From assembly GCA_903938485.1 (NCBI GenBank), contig CAJADF010000065.1, positions 1 to 33,690 on the forward strand: a stretch of DNA of 33,690 nucleotides, written 5' to 3'. A model generated the notes under the pieces. It did not search any database. It was not told where the DNA came from and saw only the letters and a program-made list of their open reading frames with translations. A program made the translations under genes and the position numbers. The number at the start of each line of letters is the position of its first letter. Position 1 is the stretch's first letter. The DNA is from an uncultured Methylococcaceae bacterium. GTDB lineage: Bacteria; Pseudomonadota; Gammaproteobacteria; Methylococcales; Methylomonadaceae. Of this stretch, positions 20,015 through 29,816 are shown piece by piece.

Positions 20015-21028
20015 TTAGATGGATATTTTACAAATACCAACGGCTTGACGTAATTCTTTAATAAATGGAGCACTAACAGCACGAGCTTTTTCTGCACCTT
20101 CCTGTAATTGTTGCTCAATATGCTCGGGTGCTTCCAGCAATGCCTCATAGCGCTCCCTGGCTGGAGTAATATGATCATTGATATACTCAAACAACTCTCT
20201 TTTCATTTCTCCCCAACCAATACCATCAGCATAACGCTGACGCATTTCTTGCAATTGCTCAGTGTTAGCAAACGATCGATAAATACTAAACAAGGTACAA
20301 TCATCAGGATCCTTAGGCTCACCGGGCTCTAATGAATTAGTTTTAATTTTATTAATCAATTTCTTGAGTTTCTTTTCTGGCTCAAACAACGGAATCGTAT
20401 TGTTATAGCTCTTGCTCATTTTTCTACCATCAAGCCCTAACAAAGTAGCACTCTGCGCATCCACTTCAGCTTCTGGCAACGTAAAATGCTCACCATAAAC
20501 ATGATTAAACCGAGCCGCAATATCTCTAGCCATCTCAATATGTTGAATTTGATCTTTTCCAACGGGCACTTTATTTGCGTTAAACATCAAAATATCAGCC
20601 GCCATCAAGATAGGGTAACTAAATAAACCCATATTAATACCTTTATCGGGGTCATTCTCACCACTTTGCTCATTGTCTGCGACAGCCGCTTTATAGGCAT
20701 GAGCTCTATTCATCAACCCTTTTGATGCCACACAAGTCAACATCCATGCTAACTCTGTAATTTCTGGGACATCCGATTGCCGATAAAACACTGCATTAGA
20801 TGTATCTAAACCCAAAGCCAACCAAGTCGCCGCAATCTCTAAACTTGATTGCCTTACACGCTCGGGTTCTTGGCATTTAATTAAAGCATGATAGTCAGCA
20901 AGAAAATAAAACGGGGCCACATTTTCATCTTTGCTCGCAGCAATAGCAGGCCTGATTGCCCCTACATAATTACCCAAATGCGGAGTACCTGTGGTGGTAA
21001 TACCTGTTAAAACAATCGCTTTAGTCAT
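20015..21028 (-). CDS. trpS: Tryptophanyl-tRNA synthetase
   Basis: Charges tRNA(Trp); class I synthetase. The 337-residue protein has the HIGH-like motif TPHLGNYVGA at 14-23 (preceded by TGITTTG), PVGKDQIQHIEMARDIA, and the KMSKS loop GRKMSKSYNNTIPLF. The C-terminus EKARAVSAPFIKELRQAVG is standard, so the gene is complete. It is 75 nt downstream of mtaB and may be co-transcribed with it. No Trp-codon leader peptide or T-box is visible. Confidence 0.97.
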   Translation of the reverse strand: MTKAIVLTGITTTGTPHLGNYVGAIRPAIAASKDENVAPFYFLADYHALIKCQEPERVRQSSLEIAATWLALGLDTSNAVFYRQSDVPEITELAWMLTCVASKGLMNRAHAYKAAVADNEQSGENDPDKGINMGLFSYPILMAADILMFNANKVPVGKDQIQHIEMARDIAARFNHVYGEHFTLPEAEVDAQSATLLGLDGRKMSKSYNNTIPLFEPEKKLKKLINKIKTNSLEPGEPKDPDDCTLFSIYRSFANTEQLQEMRQRYADGIGWGEMKRELFEYINDHITPARERYEALLEAPEHIEQQLQEGAEKARAVSAPFIKELRQAVGICKISI

Positions 21029-21103
21029 ATCTACCCATTGTTATAATTATTGTTAATGAAATATTACCTAAATTCTGCTTATTAGCCAACAAAACATCAA
21101 CAT

Positions 21104-22390
21104 TTAAACTAACTCGCCGTGCATATACTCTTCGCCTACTGCCAATAAACGGGTCATCAAAGTCTTGTTCTCAACCGACACACCTGCGCTAATCACACAA
21201 GCGACTTTTAAATAATTAGGCGTATAGCCAAATACGCGTTGTTTGCCATCATCTAAAGGCTCACTATACCCTTCCCACAACACCGGAAAAACTGCACCAA
21301 TATTTTCTTGGCAAAAGTCCAATTTCATCGCATGTGCTAACGCATGCAACTGTTGACTGCGCTGCTTTTTAAGTTCATTAGGCACCTGATCCGGTAATGT
21401 CGCTGCTTTAGTGCCTTCTCGACTGGAGTAAGTAAAAATATGAATGTGTCCAAAGCCAGTTTGGTTTATAAAGTCATAGCTATCTTGCCATTCTTCTTCA
21501 GTTTCGCCTGGAAAGCCGACAATAATATCGGTAGTGATATTAAAGTGTGGAATTTTCTGCCGTAACGTACCAACAATACCAGCAAACTCGGATGTTTTAC
21601 AACGTCTTGCCATACGGCGTAACACGGTATCTGAGCCACTTTGTAAGGGCAAATGTAAATGCGGCATCAAGCGCGGATTATCAAATAGAGTAAAAAAATT
21701 ATCCGGTAATTCCCAAGGCTCCAAGGACCCCAGTCTTAAACGCGGAATAGTCGTTTCGGTCAAAATAGCCGTAATCAAATCCGAAAGATTATTACCTGAA
21801 TCACTGCCATACCCCCCTAAATGCACACCCGTTAAGATAACCTCAGTAATACCTTGTTGATACAAGGCATTAACCTCATCAATCACAGCTTGTACAGAAC
21901 GACTTGATTCTTCGCCACGCGCTACTGTCACAATACAAAAAGTACAACGATAACGACAACCATCCTGCACCTTAACAAAGGCTCTCTGCCTACCCCGAGT
22001 AAATAAGGAAATTTCACCCGGCTCTGTAGACATAACCGGCATCACTTCCATCGTCAACTCTCTTAAGGTTTTTTCAACTAACTGATCCTTATCTTTATTA
22101 CTAACCACCAAATCCACGCCCATTAAAGACTGCGCTTCTTCTTGATTTAAAGTGGCATAACAACCGCTTAATACTAATTTTGCCTGTGGATTATCGCGAT
22201 GAATACGACGCACTAACTGACGAGACTTTCTAGCAGCATCTTGCGTTACGGCACACGAATTAATCACAATCAAATTAGCCGCTTCTGCTTGGCGAGTAAT
22301 TTGATGCCCAAATTTTTGAAACGCCTGCGCCCAAGTCTCTAATTCTGCTTCATTAAGCCGACAGCCTAATGTTTTAAGGTGAACTTTCAT
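21104..22390 (-). CDS. mtaB: tRNA t6A37 methylthiotransferase MtaB
   Basis: Radical-SAM enzyme adding a methylthio group to t6A37 of tRNAs reading ANN codons. The N-terminal UPF0004 domain begins MKVHLKTLGCRLNEAE and contains NSCAVT and LSGCYA, giving the three Cys of the auxiliary cluster. The radical-SAM motif CRYRCTFC (C-x3-C-x2-C) follows in the middle, then HLHLPLQSGSD and DIIVGFPGET. The absence of extra N-terminal residues and the GCRLNE motif favour MtaB over MiaB or RimO. ATG 22390, with GGAT ahead, is preferred over the preceding TTG codon, giving 428 residues. A TRAM-like tail closes the protein. Confidence 0.93.
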   Translation of the reverse strand: MKVHLKTLGCRLNEAELETWAQAFQKFGHQITRQAEAANLIVINSCAVTQDAARKSRQLVRRIHRDNPQAKLVLSGCYATLNQEEAQSLMGVDLVVSNKDKDQLVEKTLRELTMEVMPVMSTEPGEISLFTRGRQRAFVKVQDGCRYRCTFCIVTVARGEESSRSVQAVIDEVNALYQQGITEVILTGVHLGGYGSDSGNNLSDLITAILTETTIPRLRLGSLEPWELPDNFFTLFDNPRLMPHLHLPLQSGSDTVLRRMARRCKTSEFAGIVGTLRQKIPHFNITTDIIVGFPGETEEEWQDSYDFINQTGFGHIHIFTYSSREGTKAATLPDQVPNELKKQRSQQLHALAHAMKLDFCQENIGAVFPVLWEGYSEPLDDGKQRVFGYTPNYLKVACVISAGVSVENKTLMTRLLAVGEEYMHGELV

Positions 22391-22471
22391 CAATTATCCA
22401 AAAAAACAATTTCCACTACTATTGTGGCAATAATACCCGAAAGGGTGATCAAGCAATACGCCAAAGCTTAA

Positions 22472-22660
22472 AAAATAATTTTTCCAACGAATGAAGAATT
22501 TGCAGCACTCAAGAACGATAAAGGGGAAATGTGCAAAGCTAAGGCGACTAAAGAACTTATTATTCATCTATCTTTCATAGCATGGAAAATTCGGATTAAT
22601 GATGTTTTAAAAGCACATCCGTTTATGTCCCCAGCCATTTCTAATATTATTTCATATTAA
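22472..22660 (+). pseudogene. Possible gene remnant or very small ORF
   Basis: A 62-residue open frame with protein-like composition (FAALKNDKGEM, ELIIHLSFIAWKIRINDVLK, AHPFMSPAISNI) lies between mtaB and the copy B HTH gene. It is less AT-rich than its surroundings, has no start codon at its beginning, and is preceded by an in-frame stop. An internal ATG at 22529 would give 43 residues. I do not recognise it. It may be the decayed end of a lost gene, or nothing. Confidence 0.2.
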
Positions 22661-22726
22661 GCCAAAAAAAATCTCAATAGATTTGTTAAAAAATTTCAAC
22701 AACTTATGACGAATAAAAAAATTAAC

Positions 22727-22790
22727 AGAAATTATATTAACTTTTTTTAAATTATTTTGAACCTTTTTCGACTTTAATGCAATTAACAGA
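22727..22790 (+). promoter_or_regulatory. Conserved upstream block of solo HTH gene, copy B
   Basis: AGAAATTATATTAACTTTTTTTA, TTGAAC at 22757-22762, 17 nt, then CAATTA at 22780-22785, mirroring the block ahead of copy A. The 130 nt between this block and the gene are AT-rich and poorly conserved between the copies, yet their length differs by only one base. Confidence 0.5.
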
Positions 22791-22920
22791 CAACAAAGAT
22801 AGAGTTTATTAATTAAAACTATCTAAGTCCTTTTAAATAAAGGATTAAATAAAAAATTAAAAAATACTATATTAACAAATACTTAAATAAACATTAACAT
22901 TAAAAACAGGATTAATAGCC

Positions 22921-23181
22921 ATGATTAGTATAAAAGACATAACCTCAGAAGAAAGAGCCACATTAGAAGATATGAAAAAAAACCACCCTGTTTATACTCC
23001 ACGAATGAGGGCCCATGCCGTTCTGTTATCTGTATCAGGCTTTGAAGTTCAAGAAATTTCTGAAATATTTGGCGTTTGTAGACAATCGGTTGCGACATGG
23101 TTAAGAGGATGGGAAAAACATGGCCTTTGCGCATTATTAGATAAACCTCGTAGTGGTCGCCCTCGTAAAATGGCTGTTTAA
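22921..23181 (+). CDS. Solo helix-turn-helix protein related to IS630-type transposase N-terminus, copy B
   Basis: An 86-residue paralogue of the protein at 16430-16693: ITSEERATLEDMKKNH, PRMRAHAVLLSVSGFEVQEISEIFGVCRQ with recognition helix VATWLRGW, and the same basic end DKPRSGRPRK before a divergent three-residue tail. Substitutions are mostly conservative (Ile/Leu/Val, Asp/Glu, Arg/Lys), as expected for proteins under selection. The start has AGGA about 10 nt upstream. No catalytic DDE part follows downstream. It faces away from mtaB and converges on the SpmAB-like gene across 292 nt, which contains a small AGCCTT/AAGGCT hairpin near 23395. Function unknown; a DNA-binding regulator is the simplest reading. 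Confidence 0.8.
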   Translation: MISIKDITSEERATLEDMKKNHPVYTPRMRAHAVLLSVSGFEVQEISEIFGVCRQSVATWLRGWEKHGLCALLDKPRSGRPRKMAV

Positions 23182-23473
23182 AACTAATTACGTTAATCAA
23201 CAAAAAAATCTTTTAGCAAATTCATATATAAAGCATGAGACGCTGTAAAAGCTGTCAATAAAGATTAAAAAAGATTATTAATAATAGAAGCCATGCACAA
23301 ATGAAGGAATCAGCAAAAAAGTGTTAGACACTCGCCCGTACTTCTTGTGCAGGCTTATTAAGAATTAAGATATTTTAAATTGATATGTCAGCCTTTATAA
23401 GGCTAACTTCTTATAACGTGTATAGTTACAAAAACAATTTGGTTTATCAGCTAATAATCAAGGCTTTAATCAA

Positions 23474-24703
23474 TTAACCAAAAAACCAATATCCCACGAC
23501 AATAGCAGCAATAATTCCCGAAAAATCAGCTATTAATCCACAAGTAGCGGCATAACGAATACGTTTTACGCCTACAGCGCCAAAGTAAATCGCCAACACA
23601 TAAAAAGTTGTCTCAGTACTGCCTTGAACAATAGACGCTAAGCGCCCAACGAAAGAGTCTACGCCATGCGTTTTCATGGTATCAATCATCATCGCTCTAG
23701 CGCCACTTCCACTAAAAGGTTTCATTAACGCTGTCGGTAAGGCATCAATAAATCTATCATCCATCCCCAGGTTGTGTACAGCCATTCTGGCCAAATCCGC
23801 CAATAAATCTAAGGCACCACTGGCTCTAAATACACCTATTGCCACCAACATCGCCACCAAATAAGGGACAATTAAAATAGCGGTTTGAAAGCCTTCTTTA
23901 GCGCCTTCAATAAACGCCTCGTAAGCATTAATACGTTTATAAACAGCACCAATAATAAAACTAGTCACTAAACTAAATAAAATCAGATTACTTATAATAG
24001 CCGACTGGACCAGCATTTGAGCTTGTGATAAGTTAGAAAAATGAGTCAATAAACCGGCGACAATTAACGTAAAACCGCCTAGATAAGCCATCACCACTTT
24101 ATCAAGCAGATTAATCTTTTGCACAAAAGATACCGCTAATAAACCCATCATTGCCGATACATAAGTTGCAATCAAAATAGGAATAAACACATCAGTAGGA
24201 TTTAAGGCTCCTAATTGTGCACGATAAGTAAAAATAGTAATCGGGAACAAAGTGACTCCTGATGTATTAATCACCAAAAATAGAATCTGAGCATTACTAG
24301 CAGTATCGGGTTTGGGATTTAAAGTTTGTAGCTCTTGCATAGCCTTAATACCTAAAGGAGTTGCCGCATTATCTAACCCTAAGGCATTGGCAGAAATATT
24401 CATGACTATAGCACCCAAAGCGGGATGTCCTTTGGGAATCTCTGGCATTAAACGGCTAAATAAAGGGGTAAGACTGCATGTAATTAAATCAATAAACCCA
24501 CTCTTTTCTCCAATCTTCATAATCCCTAACCATAAGGCCAATACACCTGTTAAACCTAAAGAAATCTCAAAAGCAGATTTTGATAAGCTAAACATCGCTT
24601 GCATCAATTGCGCAAAAATCTGTTGATCACCTAAGATAACCAGTTTAAAAAGAGACGTTAAAAAAGCGATTAGGAAAAAAGAAATCCAGATGATATTTAG
24701 CAC
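23474..24703 (-). CDS. SpmA-SpmB fusion type membrane protein (nucleoside-recognition/Gate domains)
   Basis: A polytopic inner-membrane protein of about 409 residues. The N-terminal half resembles SpmA (start LNIIW, GLDNAATPLGIKAMQEL). The C-terminal half resembles SpmB (LPTALMKPFSGSGARAMMIDTM, GSTETTFYVLAIYFGAVG). In Bacillus these are two spore-maturation proteins; in non-sporing Gram-negatives the fused form is widespread and its substrate is unknown, so the spore label is historical. I prefer the GTG at 24703, which gives the usual family start; an upstream TTG at 24739 would add 12 residues. Neither has a clear Shine-Dalgarno. It is divergent from yjbQ. Confidence 0.85.
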   Translation of the reverse strand: MLNIIWISFFLIAFLTSLFKLVILGDQQIFAQLMQAMFSLSKSAFEISLGLTGVLALWLGIMKIGEKSGFIDLITCSLTPLFSRLMPEIPKGHPALGAIVMNISANALGLDNAATPLGIKAMQELQTLNPKPDTASNAQILFLVINTSGVTLFPITIFTYRAQLGALNPTDVFIPILIATYVSAMMGLLAVSFVQKINLLDKVVMAYLGGFTLIVAGLLTHFSNLSQAQMLVQSAIISNLILFSLVTSFIIGAVYKRINAYEAFIEGAKEGFQTAILIVPYLVAMLVAIGVFRASGALDLLADLARMAVHNLGMDDRFIDALPTALMKPFSGSGARAMMIDTMKTHGVDSFVGRLASIVQGSTETTFYVLAIYFGAVGVKRIRYAATCGLIADFSGIIAAIVVGYWFFG

Positions 24704-24916
24704 GATGAGAAATAGGATTATATTGGTGAATGAAGGCAATCAGTTAGCGTGAATTATAATAGTTATTCAATGAGTAATTGATTTAATCATGATTTCTCAT
24801 TCGAAAGATACCTGATAGGCATATGAATCTAATCAACTAAGCCTTCTATGCTTATAAATATAAAACGGTGTTATTTAACCTTTAACTAAGAAACCTCCGG
24901 GATATACATATAACTT

Positions 24917-25342
24917 ATGTGGATACAAAAAGAATTTAATTTACCTGCCAAACAGAGAGGATTTCATCTCATTACAGATGAATTAATCAACGCACTATCA
25001 GAATTAAAACAAATAGATTGCGGCTTACTGCACCTCTTTATTCAGCATACTTCAGCTTCATTAACCATAAATGAAAATGCCGACCCGACAGTTCGTCAAG
25101 ATTTAGAAAGTCACTTTAATATATTTGTACCAGAAAATGCGCCTTATTATCGACATGATTACGAAGGTGATGACGATATGCCGGCCCATATCAAGAGCTG
25201 TATTTTAGGCAATAGCGTCACGATACCAATAACTAATGGATCACTCAACTTGGGTATATGGCAAGGTATTTACTTATGTGAACATCGCAACCATGGAGGT
25301 AGTCGACACTTTGTAGCCACCATTCAAGGACAGGAATATTAA
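24917..25342 (+). CDS. yjbQ: YjbQ/UPF0047 family protein
   Basis: A 141-residue soluble protein of the YjbQ family, whose members show weak thiamine-phosphate synthase activity in vitro; the physiological role is unsettled. Family blocks are present: [23 protein letters not shown], the charged [16 protein letters not shown] and [22 protein letters not shown], with conserved His and Asp residues that probably bind a metal. It has its own promoter region upstream (divergent from the SpmAB-like gene) and a 144-nt spacer before the ABC importer genes. Confidence 0.93.
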   Translation: MWIQKEFNLPAKQRGFHLITDELINALSELKQIDCGLLHLFIQHTSASLTINENADPTVRQDLESHFNIFVPENAPYYRHDYEGDDDMPAHIKSCILGNSVTIPITNGSLNLGIWQGIYLCEHRNHGGSRHFVATIQGQEY

Positions 25343-25405
25343 TATGATTTATAGGGTTATTTTTCAATATTAATATCAAACGCTCTTTTCAAAATAAAGT
25401 GATAA

Positions 25406-26239
<834 letters not shown>

Positions 26240-26258
26240 AACTAAATTATTTTCGTAT

Positions 26259-26912
26259 ATGACTTTTACAGACATACTTTTACGCCTATTACAAGGCGCA
26301 AGCCACACAGTCTTAATCACAATTACTTGCAGTATCACTGGCCTATTAGTTGGTTTAATTATTGTTGGCTTACGTCGACTTTGCCTCACAAGCCTTCGAT
26401 TTCTGCTTGACTCCTATGCCTATATATTCCGAGCCATTCCTGTTTTAGTCTTATTATTTATGGTCTACTTTGGCTTACCCATGCTTGGCTTAAAAGTAAC
26501 GCCTCTTGTCGCTATGAATATGAGCTTAGGATTAATTGCTAGCGCTTATATTTCAGAAGTATTTCGCGGCGCGCTCGATCTAGTGGATACCTCCGAAATT
26601 ATCGCAGCGCAATCCATGGGAATGACTCGAGCACAAATTCTGATGTATATCGAATTTCCGCAAATGTTACGTTTTGCCTTTCCGGGCTTAATAAATGAAT
26701 TCACAACCATATTAAAGTACTCTCCATTTGCCTATACAGTGGGAATTCCTGAGATTACTAAACAAGCCATGACTTTAACAGCCACTACGATGAGAGGGGT
26801 TGAAATCTATTTTGCCGTTGGCATCCTATATTTTGTAATTTATAAAACACTATTAATGAGCTTACATCTGCTTGAACGATATTTTCGTGTGCCAGGCATA
26901 GTTCCTAAATAA
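26259..26912 (+). CDS. Amino-acid ABC transporter permease 1 (HisM/GlnP type)
   Basis: A 217-residue inner-membrane permease with about five TM helices. N-terminal GASHTVLITITCSITGLLVG, YIFRAIPVLVLLFMVYFGLP and the cytoplasmic EAA-like loop EIIAAQSMGMTRAQILMYIEFPQ, which docks on the ATPase, are characteristic. The start ATG follows the binding-protein stop by 19 nt. It probably forms a heterodimer with the second permease encoded after the ATPase. Confidence 0.93.
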   Translation: MTFTDILLRLLQGASHTVLITITCSITGLLVGLIIVGLRRLCLTSLRFLLDSYAYIFRAIPVLVLLFMVYFGLPMLGLKVTPLVAMNMSLGLIASAYISEVFRGALDLVDTSEIIAAQSMGMTRAQILMYIEFPQMLRFAFPGLINEFTTILKYSPFAYTVGIPEITKQAMTLTATTMRGVEIYFAVGILYFVIYKTLLMSLHLLERYFRVPGIVPK

Positions 26913-26942
26913 TAGTATATTCATCTCATCAAAGGATAGATC

Positions 26943-27680
26943 ATGGCGTTGATTGAAATTAATAATTTAGTCAAAGAATTCGGCACGCAAAGAGTACTTG
27001 CAGGTGTTAACCTCAATATCATCAAAGGGGAAATAAAGGTAGTTATGGGACCTTCCGGTTGCGGCAAATCTACTCTACTGCGCTGTATAAATAGACTCAA
27101 TGAACCTACTTCTGGCTCAATTTTTTTTAAGGGTGAAGATATTACCCAACCTAATATCGATCTAAGGGCATTACGTCAAAGCATTGGTTTTGTGTTTCAA
27201 CAGTTTGCGCTCTATCGCCACCTCACCATTTTAGAAAATGTAACACTCGCCCTAAAGAAAATTCATGGCATGAACAACTCAGAAGCCAATGAAAAAGCCA
27301 TGTATGAATTATCACGATTTGAGATGGCCGTGCATCATGATAAATATCCAGCTCAGATTTCAGGAGGACAAAAACAACGAGTTGCGATAGCAAGAACCTT
27401 AGCAATGGACCCTGAGGTTATTCTTTTTGATGAGCCGACTTCAGCACTAGACCCTATCATGTGTCGAGAAGTTGCATCGTTGATTAACAAACTACTGGAA
27501 GATAATGTCACCCTATTATGTGTGACTCACGATCTGGTTTTAGCGAGACAATTATCAGATAAAGTAGCGTTTCTTGATCATGGGGAAATAAAAGCTGAAG
27601 ACACCTTTGATCACCTTTGTAATCACCACCCTGATCAACAAATTCGTTCATTCTTCGAACATGGAATTCAAAACTCATGA
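26943..27680 (+). CDS. Amino-acid ABC transporter ATP-binding protein
   Basis: A 245-residue cytoplasmic ATPase. Walker A is GPSGCGKST at about 36-44, the Q-loop is FVFQQFALYRHLTILENV, the signature is SGGQKQRVAIART, Walker B and D-loop are VILFDEPTSALDP, and the switch His is in VTHDLVLARQLSD. It belongs to the polar amino-acid (GlnQ/HisP) group. An AAAGGATAG segment precedes the ATG. The end overlaps the second permease by 4 nt (ATGA). Confidence 0.97.
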   Translation: MALIEINNLVKEFGTQRVLAGVNLNIIKGEIKVVMGPSGCGKSTLLRCINRLNEPTSGSIFFKGEDITQPNIDLRALRQSIGFVFQQFALYRHLTILENVTLALKKIHGMNNSEANEKAMYELSRFEMAVHHDKYPAQISGGQKQRVAIARTLAMDPEVILFDEPTSALDPIMCREVASLINKLLEDNVTLLCVTHDLVLARQLSDKVAFLDHGEIKAEDTFDHLCNHHPDQQIRSFFEHGIQNS

Positions 27681-28339
27681 ATGATTGGACAACTTTTTTA
27701 AGGGATCTATTAGAACAAGCACCTTTAATAATGACGGGCCTAGTAAAAACATTACAGCTAGCCAGCATTATTAGTTTGACCGGTTTTTTTATGGGACTTG
27801 TCGTTTTTTATCTGTCCCTCAGTCAAAACAAAATTATTCGGCAGTTCATCAAAGGCTACATCTCTTTCTTTATTGGTATGCCTCTGATTATTTTATTGTT
27901 CTTAATGTATTACGGACTACCCCATTGGGATATTAAATTAGCACCCTTAACAGTCGCTATAATAGGATTTACTCTCAATGTTGGCGCCTATAATGCCGCC
28001 TATCTTACATCGGCATATAATGGCCTTAATCAAGATGAATTTGATGCCGCTAAAGCGCAGGGATTTAATCATTGGCAAATATTTCGCTTAATTACCTTGC
28101 CACAGGTTATCCGCTTATCAATACCGGCGTTAACCAATCAAATCATTAATAATCTTAAAGATAGTTCTATCGCCTTTCTAATCCAGTACACTGAGTTTTT
28201 TGCCCGCATTCAAGAATTAGCATCCACAAACTTTCAATTTTTTAAAGCCTATTTCGTGGCCGCACTGGTTTATCTTTTTTTAGTTTCTATTATCGTATTC
28301 TTTGCAAGAAGGGTTGAAAAACTATTAGTAATTATCTAA
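27677..28339 (+). CDS. Amino-acid ABC transporter permease 2
   Basis: A 220-residue permease of the same family as the one at 26259, with TGLVKTLQLASIISLTGFFMG, FFIGMPLIILLFLMYYGLP and an EAA-like loop DEFDAAKAQGFNHWQIFRLITLPQ. The NNLKDSSIAFLIQYTEF end is typical. It starts within the ATPase stop codon. Its last 8 nt overlap the convergent outer-membrane lipoprotein gene, leaving no room for a conventional intergenic terminator. Confidence 0.93.
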   Translation: MNDWTTFLRDLLEQAPLIMTGLVKTLQLASIISLTGFFMGLVVFYLSLSQNKIIRQFIKGYISFFIGMPLIILLFLMYYGLPHWDIKLAPLTVAIIGFTLNVGAYNAAYLTSAYNGLNQDEFDAAKAQGFNHWQIFRLITLPQVIRLSIPALTNQIINNLKDSSIAFLIQYTEFFARIQELASTNFQFFKAYFVAALVYLFLVSIIVFFARRVEKLLVII

Positions 28340-29723
28340 ACCCACCCCCCATCGACTTATAACAAGCGATTAAATAAGTTGCCGTTGCCGCCTCTGATCT
28401 AGCTAAATCAATCTGGGCAGCATATAAAGCCCGTTGCGAATCCAAAACTTCTAAAAAGGTACTGACACCTTCTTGATAGCGTAGTTCTGATAAACGCACG
28501 GACTCTTGAAGTTCTGAAATTAATCTAAGCAGAGCTTGTCGACGAAGCTCTTCTTTTAAATAGCGTGTTAACGTTGTTTCAGTTTCTTGCAAAGCTTCTA
28601 AAACAAGTTTCTCATACTCTAAATAGGCCGCTTTTTGTTTAGATTCTGCTAAATCAATACCCGCTTGTATACGCCCAAAGTCCAACAGAGGTTGCACAAA
28701 ATTAGCGGCCGTACCATAAGAAAATGCGGCCGATTTAAATAGAGTATCTAAATCAGTATTGCGTAAACCAAAAAAAGCCGAAATAGATATCTTAGGAAAT
28801 TGCTCCGCAATGGCAGCCCCTTGCATAGCAGTTGCCGCAGCAAGTCGACGTTCTGAAGCATGAATATCCGGACGATTTTGTATAGTGACTATGGGTGTTG
28901 ATAAAAATACCTGACCAGGAATAACAGGCATTTTGTCTGTCGCATTAAGTTCGGTCATTAAGCTACCAGGCTGTTGCCCCAATAAGACTTCAAGCTGATA
29001 TAAAGAGGCCATTAAATTAGCTTCTAAATCTGGAATCTGTGCTGACGTCGATTCAACCTGCGCTTTTGCCCGCACCACATCGTTTCGCGCATTAACGCCT
29101 TCAGTGTAAAGTTGCTCAGTGAGTTTTAAAGTATGTTGTTGTGCAGATAAATTAGAACGGGTGATGCGTAATTGGTTTTGTAAGCTACGATAACCGATAT
29201 AACTTCGTGCTACCTCAGATGTTAAAGTCACTAAGGCTTGATGATGTAGTTCAGTAGCAGACTCTTGCTCAGCCACAGCCGATTCTAAGCGACGTTGTTG
29301 GCGACCGTATAAATCAATTTCCCAGATGGCATCAAAACCCATTTCAAACATATTATATTTAATGCCCTGAGCTAAGCCAGGGAAGGGATTATTTTGCCGT
29401 TGCACACCTGCTGTGGCATTAACTTTAGGAAATAATTCTGCACGCACACCACGACGCTCAGATCTAGCTTGCTCAACACGAGCCAATGCTATTTTTACAT
29501 CTAAATTATTTTGTAAGGCTTTATTAATTAGCGTGTTTAACTCAGCATCAGCAAAACTCAGCCAGTATGTTTTTAGATCAAGCGCTTTAGAGGTTTGAAT
29601 ATGCTCATTTGATGCAGACTGCCATTGCTTTGGAACAGTCGGTTCCACTTTGTGATAATCAGGTCCTACAGTACAACTCACTAAGCTTATTAAAACCAGG
29701 CAACCACCAACTCTAAACTTCAC
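28332..29723 (-). CDS. Outer-membrane efflux lipoprotein (NodT/OprM, TolC-like)
   Basis: Outer-membrane channel component of a tripartite efflux pump, 463 residues. The lipoprotein signal peptide ends LISLVSC, with Cys17 followed by TVGPDYHKVEPTVPKQW, a hallmark of the NodT family. Two OEP repeats follow with long helices (NKALQNNLDVKIALARVEQARSE-type and SEAATATYLI-type). The start codon is GTG at 29723, supported by AAAAGGA seven nt upstream. It is divergent from emrA/emrB, with which it most likely assembles. It overlaps the permease at its 3' end. Confidence 0.93.
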   Translation of the reverse strand: MKFRVGGCLVLISLVSCTVGPDYHKVEPTVPKQWQSASNEHIQTSKALDLKTYWLSFADAELNTLINKALQNNLDVKIALARVEQARSERRGVRAELFPKVNATAGVQRQNNPFPGLAQGIKYNMFEMGFDAIWEIDLYGRQQRRLESAVAEQESATELHHQALVTLTSEVARSYIGYRSLQNQLRITRSNLSAQQHTLKLTEQLYTEGVNARNDVVRAKAQVESTSAQIPDLEANLMASLYQLEVLLGQQPGSLMTELNATDKMPVIPGQVFLSTPIVTIQNRPDIHASERRLAAATAMQGAAIAEQFPKISISAFFGLRNTDLDTLFKSAAFSYGTAANFVQPLLDFGRIQAGIDLAESKQKAAYLEYEKLVLEALQETETTLTRYLKEELRRQALLRLISELQESVRLSELRYQEGVSTFLEVLDSQRALYAAQIDLARSEAATATYLIACYKSMGGGFR

Positions 29724-29775
29724 TACGCTGTCCTTTTAGAAATATAAGAAGCCATTTGCTAAACATTGGCTTACT

Positions 29776-29788
29776 GTTTAGACTAAAC
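29776..29788. promoter_or_regulatory. Palindrome in the efflux divergent promoter region
   Basis: GTTTAGACTAAAC is a perfect 6+1+6 inverted repeat in the 93-nt gap between the outer-membrane lipoprotein gene and emrA. Related half-sites (GCTAAAC, TTAGTTAAGC) lie on both sides. Its location fits an operator that could control both directions. No regulator gene is adjacent. Confidence 0.4.
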
Positions 29789-29816
29789 CACCCCGATTAG
29801 TTAAGCAACAAAATTA

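Noticed and set aside
19924-20190. 88-codon minus-strand open frame overlapping the end of trpS
   Set aside because: It reads the trpS 3' region in a different frame. TrpS itself is complete with a normal C-terminus, so no frameshift needs to be invoked.
23391-23405. AGCCTTTATAAGGCT palindrome as a terminator
   Set aside because: The stem is only 6 bp and has no T tract on either side, too weak to call.
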